The notes below the pieces were generated by a model. It made no database searches. It saw only the letters and a program-made list of their open reading frames with translations, and was not told the origin of the DNA. A stretch of DNA of 64,000 nucleotides, from the NCBI RefSeq assembly GCF_900635955.1, contig NZ_LR134201.1:3658001-3722000 (forward strand). The letters run 5' to 3'. The stretch is from Cedecea lapagei (GTDB lineage Bacteria > Pseudomonadota > Gammaproteobacteria > Enterobacterales > Enterobacteriaceae). The translations under genes and the position numbers were made by a program. Positions 1 through 9,200 of the stretch are shown one piece after another; the stretch's first letter is position 1, and each line of letters begins with the position of its first letter.

Positions 1-38
1 ATTTAATAGCGATATAAGCTTGTTGCTTCACTTACTAA

Positions 39-191
39 ATTAGCGACAAGGATGTACCCCCCTTTTACGACGAAAAAGAGATCGCCTATAAAATCGAAGG
101 CTGGCGAGACCCAAAAAACTGGGGCCTTGTCTCCAATGTGGAAATCGACCGTCTGACGATGACCCTGCCCCCAAAGATGCCCCGGACATAA
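39..191 (+). pseudogene. C-terminal remnant of an unidentified gene
   Basis: An open frame without a start codon runs from just after a stop at 36-38 to TAA at 189-191. It reads like real protein, rich in W, D, E and K, and contains GWRDPKNWGLVSNVEIDRL. The sequence upstream of the stop does not continue the frame, so this is probably the tail of a gene truncated when the region was rearranged. I do not recognise the family. It could also be a chance open frame. Confidence 0.3.
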
Positions 192-233
192 TCAGGGTCA
201 AGTTCAGTTGAAAACATGAGATAAAAACGGGCT

Positions 234-254
234 AAAGCCGTTGTACACGGCTTT
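234..254 (-). terminator. Probable terminator after wbuC-like gene
   Basis: A perfect 8-bp stem (AAAGCCGT / ACGGCTTT) around a 5-nt loop lies about 50 bp beyond the stop of the cupin gene on the minus strand. A run of five T follows a few bases after the stem in that direction. Confidence 0.5.
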
Positions 255-302
255 ACGTTTATTTCACCACGCCAGGAAAGAGTACGAGAGGGTGCAGTAC
301 TA

Positions 303-779
303 TTACATGGTAAAACCGCCATCTCCCACTTGCGCCACGGCATACCATTTCATCAGCTCAGCCGCTCCCGGCTCGTTTTCGGCGGGTGCCCATGGAGCCA
401 TATCTTGCTCAGCTACAGGCTGGTACGCCCCATGTTTCACCTCAAAAATAACCCCACCTTTATCCATCGACAACACCGCATGCCAGGTCCCTGCATCCGT
501 CTCCAGCACCTTGCAGTCGTCACCTAACACAGCGCGCTGGGTCACGTTGCCCTTGTCATCAAAATGCAATACCAAAAAGCGTCCGCTAAGGGATGTCAGC
601 AGCTCAAACGTGTGCGGGTGGCGGTGAGGGCGAACATAGGTACCCGGCTCCATAGCAATAGCCAGACGCTGAACAGGATCGCTTAATTCAGGATGGAGAT
701 TACGATTGGCACGTAAGCGAGGGGAGTTTGCGGCCTGCTCACTTTGTTTTTGTAGATCGCTGAACGTAATTTGTTTCAT
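303..779 (-). CDS. WbuC family cupin-fold metalloprotein
   Basis: This 158-residue protein has a single cupin barrel. The metal-binding signature is visible as HRHPHTFELL followed by the G-R-F-L-V-L strand, and the second cupin motif lies near GTWHAVLS. Its length is typical of the WbuC family. Members are often found beside O-antigen or other polysaccharide genes, but no biochemical role is firmly established for them. Nothing in this window other than the neighbouring acyltransferase suggests surface-sugar work. The gene stands alone on the minus strand with its own downstream hairpin. The family call is strong; substrate and function are unknown. Confidence 0.8.
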   Translation of the reverse strand: MKQITFSDLQKQSEQAANSPRLRANRNLHPELSDPVQRLAIAMEPGTYVRPHRHPHTFELLTSLSGRFLVLHFDDKGNVTQRAVLGDDCKVLETDAGTWHAVLSMDKGGVIFEVKHGAYQPVAEQDMAPWAPAENEPGAAELMKWYAVAQVGDGGFTM

Positions 780-992
780 ATTAACCTTTGTGAATGTTGG
801 TCGCTCACGGCACCCCGGAACCCTGATGTCGCAAGGTTTTATGCTATCTCAACAGACGATTAGCGCAAGACGAATCGACATCTTCATCGGTTTTGAGTGG
901 TTTTGCGCTAACTTTATGCCCATGCATGGGCACGCAAAGCGACAACCTCTCACTACTTAGCCCTGGTGTCTATGCACAAGACACAATGATCA

Positions 993-2081
993 TCACTCAA
1001 TCTTTCTTGAATTTCTCATCACCAGCAAACGAGTCAAAGCTAATTTCGTTTTTCTCGACGCAATAACTTCGATGTACTTGTGCGAAAGCATAGATGTCAG
1101 GGCGGTTAACGCCAATGCAACAAGTACAACAAACCACCCTTCATTAGTTTTGAGTAAATACTTTTCCGTTATTATCATCATTGGATTATGAAGCAGATAA
1201 ATTGAAAATGAAATCTCACCTAAATAAATAAACACCGCAGGAATAAAGGGATCAAGCCACCCTCTGTTCAACACTACTGCAGTAAAGAACAACAACATAA
1301 TCCATCCTGATGATTTCAGGCCGTGATTATTAAAATCAAGATAAAAACAGAAATACAAAACCAAAACAACAGATACTATTAAAATTATTTTTTTAACAGG
1401 CTCTGAAAGTAAAGAATCTATTTTTTTGTACGTCAGGCCAACAATCACACCTGTTATGAACTGATACATTATAGGGTTTGTTATAAATGCTAAGGCTATG
1501 GAGGTGTAACCATAACCACTTACATCCGCTGTGGGGATAAAACCAGATGCCGCTGGAATGGCAATCAAAATAATTGCAAACATGGACAATAAAGCGACGG
1601 ATTGTCTTTTAAAGAAAAGTGAAAGCCCAAATAAAAGATAGAAAAACATCTCATAGTTAAGCGTCCACCTAACCGCTGATGGGGTGTTAAAATCTATATA
1701 CGCAGGCGCATTCACCACCACAGAGGGAAGGAACAATAACGATGTAATAAAACCATGAGCTTTATCGGCATAATGAAAAATGCTCATACCGCCACCGATA
1801 AAAAAACTGACAATGATAAAAAACAGGTAGGCAGGGTAAATCCTGGAAATCCTATTTATGAAAAATTCTGTCGAGGTTTTTTTATCTTGCGACGAGTAAA
1901 TCATCACAAAACCACTAAGTATAAAAAATACAGTTACGCCGATGCCACCCGCATTCAGGATTGGAGAAAACCACCCTGACGTATACTTCTCCGCTAAGGA
2001 AAATTTATAGTGATGCATGACAACCAGCAATGCCGCGATGCCTCGGACTGCCTGTAATGATTTGATAGTTCCAGTATTCAT
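993..2081 (-). CDS. Acyltransferase 3 family membrane protein
   Basis: This 362-residue, very hydrophobic protein has about ten membrane segments. The N-terminal motif RGIAALLVVMHHYKF carries the conserved Arg and His of the acyltransferase-3 (OafA/NodX-like) family, and NRISRIYPAYL follows in the first third. Such enzymes move acetyl or similar groups across the inner membrane onto sugars of O-antigen, exopolysaccharide or other glycans. The gene is far more AT-rich than the core genes here, as is common for horizontally acquired surface-modification genes. No glycan cluster lies next to it, so the acceptor cannot be named. Family call firm, substrate unknown. Confidence 0.85.
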   Translation of the reverse strand: MNTGTIKSLQAVRGIAALLVVMHHYKFSLAEKYTSGWFSPILNAGGIGVTVFFILSGFVMIYSSQDKKTSTEFFINRISRIYPAYLFFIIVSFFIGGGMSIFHYADKAHGFITSLLFLPSVVVNAPAYIDFNTPSAVRWTLNYEMFFYLLFGLSLFFKRQSVALLSMFAIILIAIPAASGFIPTADVSGYGYTSIALAFITNPIMYQFITGVIVGLTYKKIDSLLSEPVKKIILIVSVVLVLYFCFYLDFNNHGLKSSGWIMLLFFTAVVLNRGWLDPFIPAVFIYLGEISFSIYLLHNPMMIITEKYLLKTNEGWFVVLVALALTALTSMLSHKYIEVIASRKTKLALTRLLVMRNSRKIE

Positions 2082-2195
2082 ATTTTTTGTTGAGTAAGTG
2101 GGAGTCGGCGTTACTATAGTTCATCGAGACTGTAATTTAAATTGTGTATCTGCCTGTTTTGATATGTTCATTCCAACAGCGGAGACAGGCAAATT

Positions 2196-2612
2196 ATGGA
2201 CCAAAAAACTCAAAGCGCTGGCTGCTTAACTGGCCGGGGCCTTATAACCGAAGTTTATCTCAATCAGTTTTCCCGGATGCTGACAAAGCTTGCCGTCGAA
2301 ACAGCGCTTAATGCAGAGCTGACTGGCCACCTCGGCATGAGAGAAATACCCCAAAAGCAGGCTCGAATCCCCGCAATGGCTACTCATCAAAAACGCTGCT
2401 TTTCGATGACGGTGAAATTGAGCTGAACACGTCGCGTGATCCGGTCGGCCATCAAGAAACACGAGGTGTTCCCGACGGATGACTCGGTGCGTAAGGTTAT
2501 TTATCTTGCGATCAAGGATGCGTCGAAAAAATGGAGTAGGCCAATCCAGAACTCTCGGCTGGCAATGAGTCGTTTTATTATCGAGTTCGGTGATCGCCTG
2601 AGCGATCACCTT
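2196..2612 (+). pseudogene. IS256-family transposase relic with internal deletion
   Basis: The N-terminal part (LTKLAVETALNAELTGHLG) is the start of an IS256-family (Mutator-type) transposase. After a frameshift near 2370 the frame continues as NGYSSKTLLFDDGEIELNTS. At about 2440-2450 the sequence jumps directly to the extreme C-terminus (VFPTDDSVRKVIYLAI, then MSRFIIEFGDRLSDH). The central part with the DDE catalytic domain is therefore missing. Bases around 2130-2190 (GAGACTGTAA onward) resemble the left terminal region of such elements. The element cannot move by itself. Confidence 0.8.
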
Positions 2613-2627
2613 TTAATACAGTGGCAG

Positions 2628-3165
2628 TTACACAGAATTAATGACAGGCTCATAATAAACAATGCCTTTCATCAGGCACAGCGCTCTAAAAAGTTCGGCA
2701 TCATTCCTGCAATAGCTTTTCTTTTTAATTTTCTGTTTGTAGTAACTGATGCGTTTGTTACTTTTCCCGGTTAAAAGCGCTATCTCACTGGTAGATTTTT
2801 CAGTTGCTAAATAGTCTCTGATTTCTGCTTCCTGCTGCGTTAGTCGATGATTGGCTGAACGAGTAATGAGCCGCCATTGCGTAGTCTCATCCGGGAACCC
2901 TGTCTGGAATTCCTGAAAACGTCTTCCGGGCTGAGGAGCGCAGTACATAACTTCATTAAGTGAATGCACGGGCGCTAAAGATAATAGAAAAGCGGCTCTC
3001 GTGATATCATCGGCGATCACCAAGTCATACTGCATTGGCGATAGCCGTTCAATGCCTGTATAACATACAATATCAAAAAAAAACGCCCCCACCATTGGCG
3101 CAGGATAAAATCGATGAGATCCCCAAAGAAAGGTATGAATTTTCAGATATGACTGCAACCTTCAT
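2628..3165 (-). pseudogene. LuxR-type regulator, frame interrupted at a T9 tract
   Basis: The C-terminal half carries a LuxR/FixJ-type helix-turn-helix: LTQQEAEIRDYLATEKST, SEIALLTGKSNKRISYYKQK, then KKSYCRNDAELFRAL. The natural start appears to be ATG at 3165, giving MKVAVISENSYLSLGISSIL, typical of the first strand and helix of a receiver-like domain. That frame hits TGA just after a run of nine T (nine A on the plus strand, 3075-3083). Removing one T joins it to the downstream frame (DIVCYTGIERLSP), giving a protein of about 177 residues. It could be a decayed gene, a phase-variable gene, a transcriptional-slippage product or a sequencing error. The fold resembles single-domain LuxR regulators of fimbriae. 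Its target is unknown. Confidence 0.6.
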
Positions 3166-3325
3166 TCTGTTTTTTTCTGAGGATAATGAAACATCTAGTT
3201 TTTTATTTAATATCAGGTTGCAGTTTTTAATCTTAACCCAAGGCATCCTTGCTATGCCGTCCATTATCTAAAGCTCCATATAACGAGTATAAAATAATTC
3301 ATGATATCCAGCTAACGCGCCTATA

Positions 3326-3532
3326 TTAAGTATCCAGCCTGACGAATGTTTTCATATCACGCATATACATTGCGATATCTTCAAGCAATAATTTTGTATT
3401 TTCACAAAGAGTTTTATCTTTCTCCAAAACAGTTACAATCCGTTTTTCGAGGCTTGTAATCCCTCCTGAGTAATTAACTACGGCATTTTCCAGTAACCTT
3501 AGCCGTTTGGTATCTGACATATCGTCCATCAT
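3326..3532 (-). CDS. Small hypothetical protein, probable coiled coil
   Basis: This 68-residue charged protein (MMDDMSDTKRLRLLENAVVN...) has heptad-like spacing of Leu, Ile and Val, suggesting a helical coiled coil, and has no membrane segment. A GAGG sequence lies about 8 nt before the ATG. It is on the same strand as the broken LuxR-type gene, about 160 bp ahead of it, and could be co-transcribed. I do not recognise a family. Confidence 0.4.
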   Translation of the reverse strand: MMDDMSDTKRLRLLENAVVNYSGGITSLEKRIVTVLEKDKTLCENTKLLLEDIAMYMRDMKTFVRLDT

Positions 3533-4060
3533 CTATTGACCTCAAACCAGACAGAGATGCTCCCGTGATGCCCCGCCCGATGAACAAAAAATATTACATA
3601 CGCTTTTGCTCATATTCCTGCTTTACAAAGACGTAGTTATTCGACAAACAGTACGGATGCCCTCCTGAAAATTAAAGAATAGGGGTCGCTTTTGATAAGA
3701 GATTTATCGAAGCAATTATGGGCAACGTGATCTATTTCTGGTTCAGGATTACAGTACTAAACTCTTCAATATTGCCCGCTCAAGATAGACCCATTGTCAT
3801 GATCGGTTCGGTATATCTACCAGAAACTCCAGGAAGGTTTAGCTATAATAAGTGATTTACAATAGCAGATTAAGGGCTAAATTTTATTTAAAAATTATTG
3901 CTAGCGGCTAAGAACTAAGTGGCATGCTTCTCAGATTACAGGTTGCCACTTACTCCTTTTATAAGTCCTAAAGTGTATAAGGCACACATTCAAATGTTTT
4001 TTTAAATAAAAAGCCAACATGCCAGACGGTTGGTGACATGATTATAATACATTATAAAAC
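3533..4060. other. AT-rich intergenic stretch without recognisable genes
   Basis: No credible open frame with a ribosome site is seen on either strand. It separates two regulator-like minus-strand genes and may hold the promoter of the 68-residue protein. Confidence 0.5.
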
Positions 4061-4368
4061 CTAACCAAAAAGTTGTGTTTTATTTGTTATCTCATCAGAA
4101 GGAACTTTAGTCTTGGCATATAACAACAACATGCCTTTAGCATCCGTAAAACCACAAATTATACTAAGCCGGTAGGCAAAATCTTCCAGCGAAACATCAA
4201 GTGCTATCAGCATTTTTATTAACATTGTTAATGTCAGATGATTGACTCCACGTTCATACCGAGAGATTTGTTGCTGGCTTAACCCGACTACGCGACCAAA
4301 CTCAGCGCCAGTCATTTTTTTTGTTTACGCAAATATCGGATGGTTTCTCCGGCGCAATGGTTAATCAT
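4061..4368 (-). pseudogene. MrpJ-like XRE-type fimbrial regulator, frame interrupted at an A8 tract
   Basis: The intact downstream frame (84 residues from ATG 4315) contains GLSQQQISRYERG, matching the SQQQ-S-R-Y-E signature of MrpJ-type regulators that link fimbriae with motility in enteric bacteria. Just upstream, ATG 4368 opens a frame reading MINHCAGETIRYLRKQKK and stops at TGA straight after a run of eight A. One extra A would fuse it to MTGAEFG and restore the missing first helix of the XRE fold. The 84-residue form alone lacks that helix and probably cannot bind DNA normally. The product could be made by slippage, could be phase-variable, or could be lost. The nearest likely target is the large adhesin at 6223, but that is inference. 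Confidence 0.6.
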
Positions 4369-6222
4369 ACTGAATATTTTATAGTGAGCGTCACTATTCC
4401 TAAATAAAAATAAGATGTGGCATCCCATAAATAAAAAACACACCGATTCAACTTTCCTTTGAATCAGCATCATTACTCTCTAAAGATCTAATGGCAGCAG
4501 TTACCTTGAACCTAAAAGTGAATGACATACAACTTATAAAATAAGTTCCTGTTACTTGCGTTAGAGCAAGAATCTTATGCATTACATCCGGTAGCATGCA
4601 ACTGGTCAAACGTGTTGGAGCCCGCTCATTTTAGTAGGGGGGGCAATCACAATGCAATAGTCGTAACTTTACGGTTTAATTGCGTAATGTAATTGTTACC
4701 ATGGTCAATCATTGGGTGTTTTTAATTAAAAACACATACTAATCAAATGGTTAAGTACCAGAAAACTCTCTTTTACTATTATTTGTTATTTTAAATAAAA
4801 CGATATTTTTTACTGAGAGCATGCTTCTTTTTGGGTTAAAAAGGTTTTAAAACCCAAAAAATTTTCATTAACACAAAAAGACACGATTTGAATCAAAATA
4901 AGTAGAGCATATATGAAAATGTGTTTAATTTTATTTAAGTGACTGTTTTCAAATTGTTTTTTATTATAAGGAATGAATGAATAACTCTTATTGTGAGTAT
5001 TTTCATGGAGAAGGACAAGCTATTTGATTGATTTAACCAGAATTTTACTGCAGATCAGGTTCAGGTAACTTTGCATCAGGATGACGCTACCATTATTAAG
5101 AATAAGTAAAAGCGCCGAGTTATCGATGTCCAGGACGATAAAATTGTCCAGATGCTCAGTATAAGTGTTGCCCTCTACGTCTCTCCGTTCTTGCCATGAT
5201 TGCTGCACGGCTTAACAACCACTTTTTTCACCTCTTACTGGCAGGTAGATTCCCATCTAGCCAACCTTTCCTCATCTCTCTATGAGTCTAAACTTTCAGA
5301 AGCTTTCTGCGGGCGTGCCCATGTACAGATGAATGATACGCTTTGCACCACACCATGGCCTGGTATTATGGTGCTATAGATTTATCTATCCCTTTATTCA
5401 ATTATCGGCAAACATGGAAAATAATTCAGTCTTTTGAAACCTTAAAGGATGAGGGCTGAAGGCACCAGGCTATACAGTAATTTATAAGGCCACCAGCTGT
5501 TGAAACCTGTCAACCGGAGTTCTGTGATTCCCTGTGGCTAAATCCTTCTCGCCCGGGCCGCACCCTCTTCAGGATATTGGGAGTTATTCATTTCAGCTAT
5601 CTCATCCTTCTCAACTTTTGCCACTACCCCGTAAGATACTTTTAGCTTTGCAGACTAATTATAAAGTGAGGAACAAAATAGTTATTCCAGCATACGGAAT
5701 ATATTACCATTCCATTTTTCAAAAGAGACTGCCATTTTTGGGGAAATATAGTTGATGAGAGAATAACTTGCGCTCCCAAAGTTACGCAATGAGAACCAGA
5801 TCACAATTGATGACTAACACCCTGAAGGATTAAATTAAGTGCATGTAATTTATTGTTATTTTTTCTCCTGTTTAGAATATGGAAAAGGTGCGGTTTTATG
5901 TCTATCGTTTATAAACATAAGTAGTATTTAAAAGAGAGACTACTGTTTGTTAGCACCTCAAAAATTAGCAGTAAAAGCATCTATAACCACAGTATATTTC
6001 TTCACGGCTTGAAGGGGTGAGATGTAACGAATTGTTTTTATTAATTTAATGTATTGTCGTATCAATGATGAAATTTATGATTGGGAGGTTTGGCAATCAC
6101 AATCACAATCAATGTATTTACTTTTTCATCAACAAGTATGATGAGCGGTTGTTGCGTGCCCTTAAGATAGCGAGGGCATACATCACATTTAAATGTTGTT
6201 CAACTTATAGGACGGCATCAAG
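4369..6222. other. Long AT-rich gene-poor region upstream of the adhesin
   Basis: About 1.85 kb with strongly AT-biased sequence and no convincing gene apart from one doubtful small frame (5020-5208, minus). Short frames such as 5534-5755 lack ribosome sites and family features. The last few hundred bases must contain the adhesin promoter. A GGACG sequence stands about 10 nt before the adhesin ATG. The composition suggests H-NS-type silencing, but no site can be proved by eye. Confidence 0.5.
5020..5208 (-). pseudogene. Doubtful 62-residue frame, possibly a relic of a Bap-like adhesin prefix
   Basis: The segment DIDNSALLLILNNGSVILM resembles the repeated 'GNDLVLTLKDGSVVRI' pattern in the N-terminal prefix of BapA/LapF-type giant adhesins. 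It lacks flanking domain sequence and a clear ribosome site. It may be a fragment of a lost adhesin gene or chance similarity. Confidence 0.2.
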
Positions 6223-9200
6223 ATGAAAAAAACAATGCCTTTCATTGTTAATTCTGCATCCCCATTAAAGATACAAAAAGAAAATAGTTATTGGGCAGCA
6301 AATAAGCTTTTAAGCAGAAAATATATTATATTCACTCCAGCGCTGATTACCCTGATGTTTGGGGGAATTCAGGTTGCAGAAGCATCCTCATATCCTCCTG
6401 CGGGGACCAACCCCTGTAACAGTCCTGCTGGTACATTCGTAGTCGGGCAGGTAACAAGCCCCGGAACCAGTGTTAGTCCAACTGGAGATTCAGGAACATT
6501 CGCTAACATACTGGGGTGTAATGCTAATGGTAATAACGCTACGGCTGCTTCCATTTTTGGTAGCTATGCTTCGGTAACAGGCGAAGCGGGATCTGCATTT
6601 GGCTTTTATTCCGCAGCAGGAAAGTGGGCTTCAGCTTTTGGCCTGTCAGGAACGGCGGTAGGCATTGGTAGTACAGCTTTAGGTTTTGGTGCCCGGGCTC
6701 TTAGTAATAATGCAGTTTCAATCGGTGGTGCCGGCGGTGACGGCACTACAGCATTGACACCAGCAAACTCCACAACTGCTTCAGGGCTGGGGTCAATTGC
6801 CATTGGTAGCAATGCAACACGAGGGGCACAAGCTAGTGCAAATGACTCCATTGCGATAGGTGGGCAGTCCACGGCAACGGCGCTTTCGAGCATAGCAATA
6901 GGTATGGCAGCCGTAGCCGGCACAAGTAATTCCATTGCTCTGGGTAGCGGAGCCGTCACCGCCGGGGCTAACGCCGTGACCGGCGGGACTATCAACGGCA
7001 CGGCCTTCACCTATGCCGGGGGCGCCCCGGTGGGCGTGCTGAGCATCGGGGCTGCAGGCAGTGAACGCCAGATAACCAATGTTGCCGCGGGGCGGATCAC
7101 GGCTACCAGCACCGATGGGGTTAACGGCAGCCAGCTGTTTGCCACCAACACGGCGGTCAATGGTATCGGCACCACCCTGACCAACATTAATAACGGGGCG
7201 GGTATCAAATTTTTCCATACCAATTCTCTGCTGGCCGACAGCTCCGCCACCGGAACCAACAGCGTGGCTGTTGGCCCCGCAGCCAGCGCCACGGCCGCCA
7301 ACGCGCTGGCGTTCGGTAACGGAGCGACTGCAGGTACGGCAAACTCTGTTGCCCTGGGTAACGGAGCGACTGCAGGTACGGCAAACTCTGTTGCCCTGGG
7401 TAACGGGGCCGTCACCGCCGGGGCTAACGCCGTGACCGGCGGGACTATCAACGGTACGGCCTTCACCTATGCCGGGGGCGCCCCGGTAGGGGTGCTGAGC
7501 CTGGGGGCTGCAGGCAGTGAACGCCAGATAACCAACGTTGCCGCGGGCCAGATAACGGCTACCAGCACCGATGCGGTCAACGGCAGCCAGCTGTTTGCCA
7601 CCAACACGGCGGTCAATAGCCTCGGATCCTCCCTGACCAGCATCAATAACGGAGCAGGTATCAAGTACTTCCATACCAATTCTCTGCTGGCCGACAGCTC
7701 CGCCACCGGAACCGACAGCGTGGCTGTTGGTCCCGCAGCCAGCGCCACCGCCGCCAACGCGCTGGCGTTCGGTAACGGAGCGACTGCAGGTACGGCAAAC
7801 TCCGTTGCCCTGGGTAACGGGGCCGTCACCGCCGGGGCTAACGCCGTGACCGGCGGGACTATCAACGGCACGGCCTTCACCTATGCCGGGGGTGCCCCGG
7901 TGGGCGTGCTGAGCCTGGGGGCTGCTGGCAGCGAACGCCAGATAACCAACCTTGCTGCTGGCCAGATCACGGCTACCAGTACCGATGGGGTCAACGGCAG
8001 CCAGCTGTTTGCAACAAACACGACGGTCAATAGCCTCGGCTCCTCCTTGACCAGCATCAATAACGGGGCGGGTATCAAGTATTTCCATACCAACTCGCTG
8101 CTGGCCGACAGCTCCGCCACCGGAACCAACAGCGTGGCTGTTGGTCCGGCAGCCAGCGCCACGGCCGCCAACGCGCTGGCGTTCGGTAACGGGGCGACTG
8201 CAGGTACGGCAAACTCCGTTGCCCTGGGTAACGGGGCCGTCACCGCCGGGGCTAATGCCGTGACCGGCGGGACTATCAACGGTACGGCCTTCACCTATGC
8301 CGGGGGTGCCCCGGTGGGCGTGCTGAGCGTCGGGGCTGCTGGCAGCGAACGCCAGATAACCAATGTTGCTGCAGGTCGGATAAGCGGCACCAGCACCGAT
8401 GCGGTTAACGGCAGCCAGCTGTTTGCGACCAACACATCCGTTAACAGCCTGGGAACATCGCTCAACAACATCGTCAACAACGGCACGGGCATAAAGTACT
8501 TCCATGCCAACTCGCTGCTGGCCGACAGCTTCGCCACCGGAACCGACAGCGTGGCTGTTGGTCCGGCAGCCAGCGCCACCGCCGCCAACGCGCTGGCGTT
8601 CGGTAACGGAGCGACTGCAGGTACGGCAAACTCCGTTGCCCTGGGCAGCGGGTCCGTCACCGCCGGGGCTAACGCCGTGACCGGCGACACGATCAACGGC
8701 ACAGCCTTTACCTATGCCGGGGGGGCCCCGGTGGGCGTGCTGAGCCTCGGGGCTGCAGGCAGTGAACGCCAGATAACCAACCTTGCCGCGGGCCGGATCA
8801 GCAATACCAGCACCGATGCGGTTAACGGCAGCCAGCTGTTTGCGACCAACACATCCGTTAACAGCCTGGGGACATCGCTCAACAACATCGTCAACAACGG
8901 CACGGGCATCAAGTACTTCCATGCCAACTCGCTGCTGGCCGACAGCTTCGCTACCGGAACCGACAGCGTGGCTGTTGGCCCCTCAGCCAGCGCCACCGCC
9001 GCCAACGCGCTGGCGTTAGGTAACGGAGCGACTGCAGGTACGGCAAACTCCGTTGCCCTGGGCAGCGGGGCCGTCACCGCCGGGGCTAATGCCGTGACCG
9101 GCGGGACTATTAACGGCACGGCCTTTACCTATGCCGGGGGCGCCCCGGTGGGCGTGCTGAGCCTCGGGGCTGCAGGCAGTGAACGCCAGATAACCAATGT

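Noticed and set aside
241..627. Plus-strand frame opposite the WbuC-like gene
   Set aside because: It is antisense to a well-supported cupin gene and lacks family features.
5534..5755. 73-residue frame upstream of the adhesin
   Set aside because: No ribosome site, low-complexity mix of residues, no recognisable domain.
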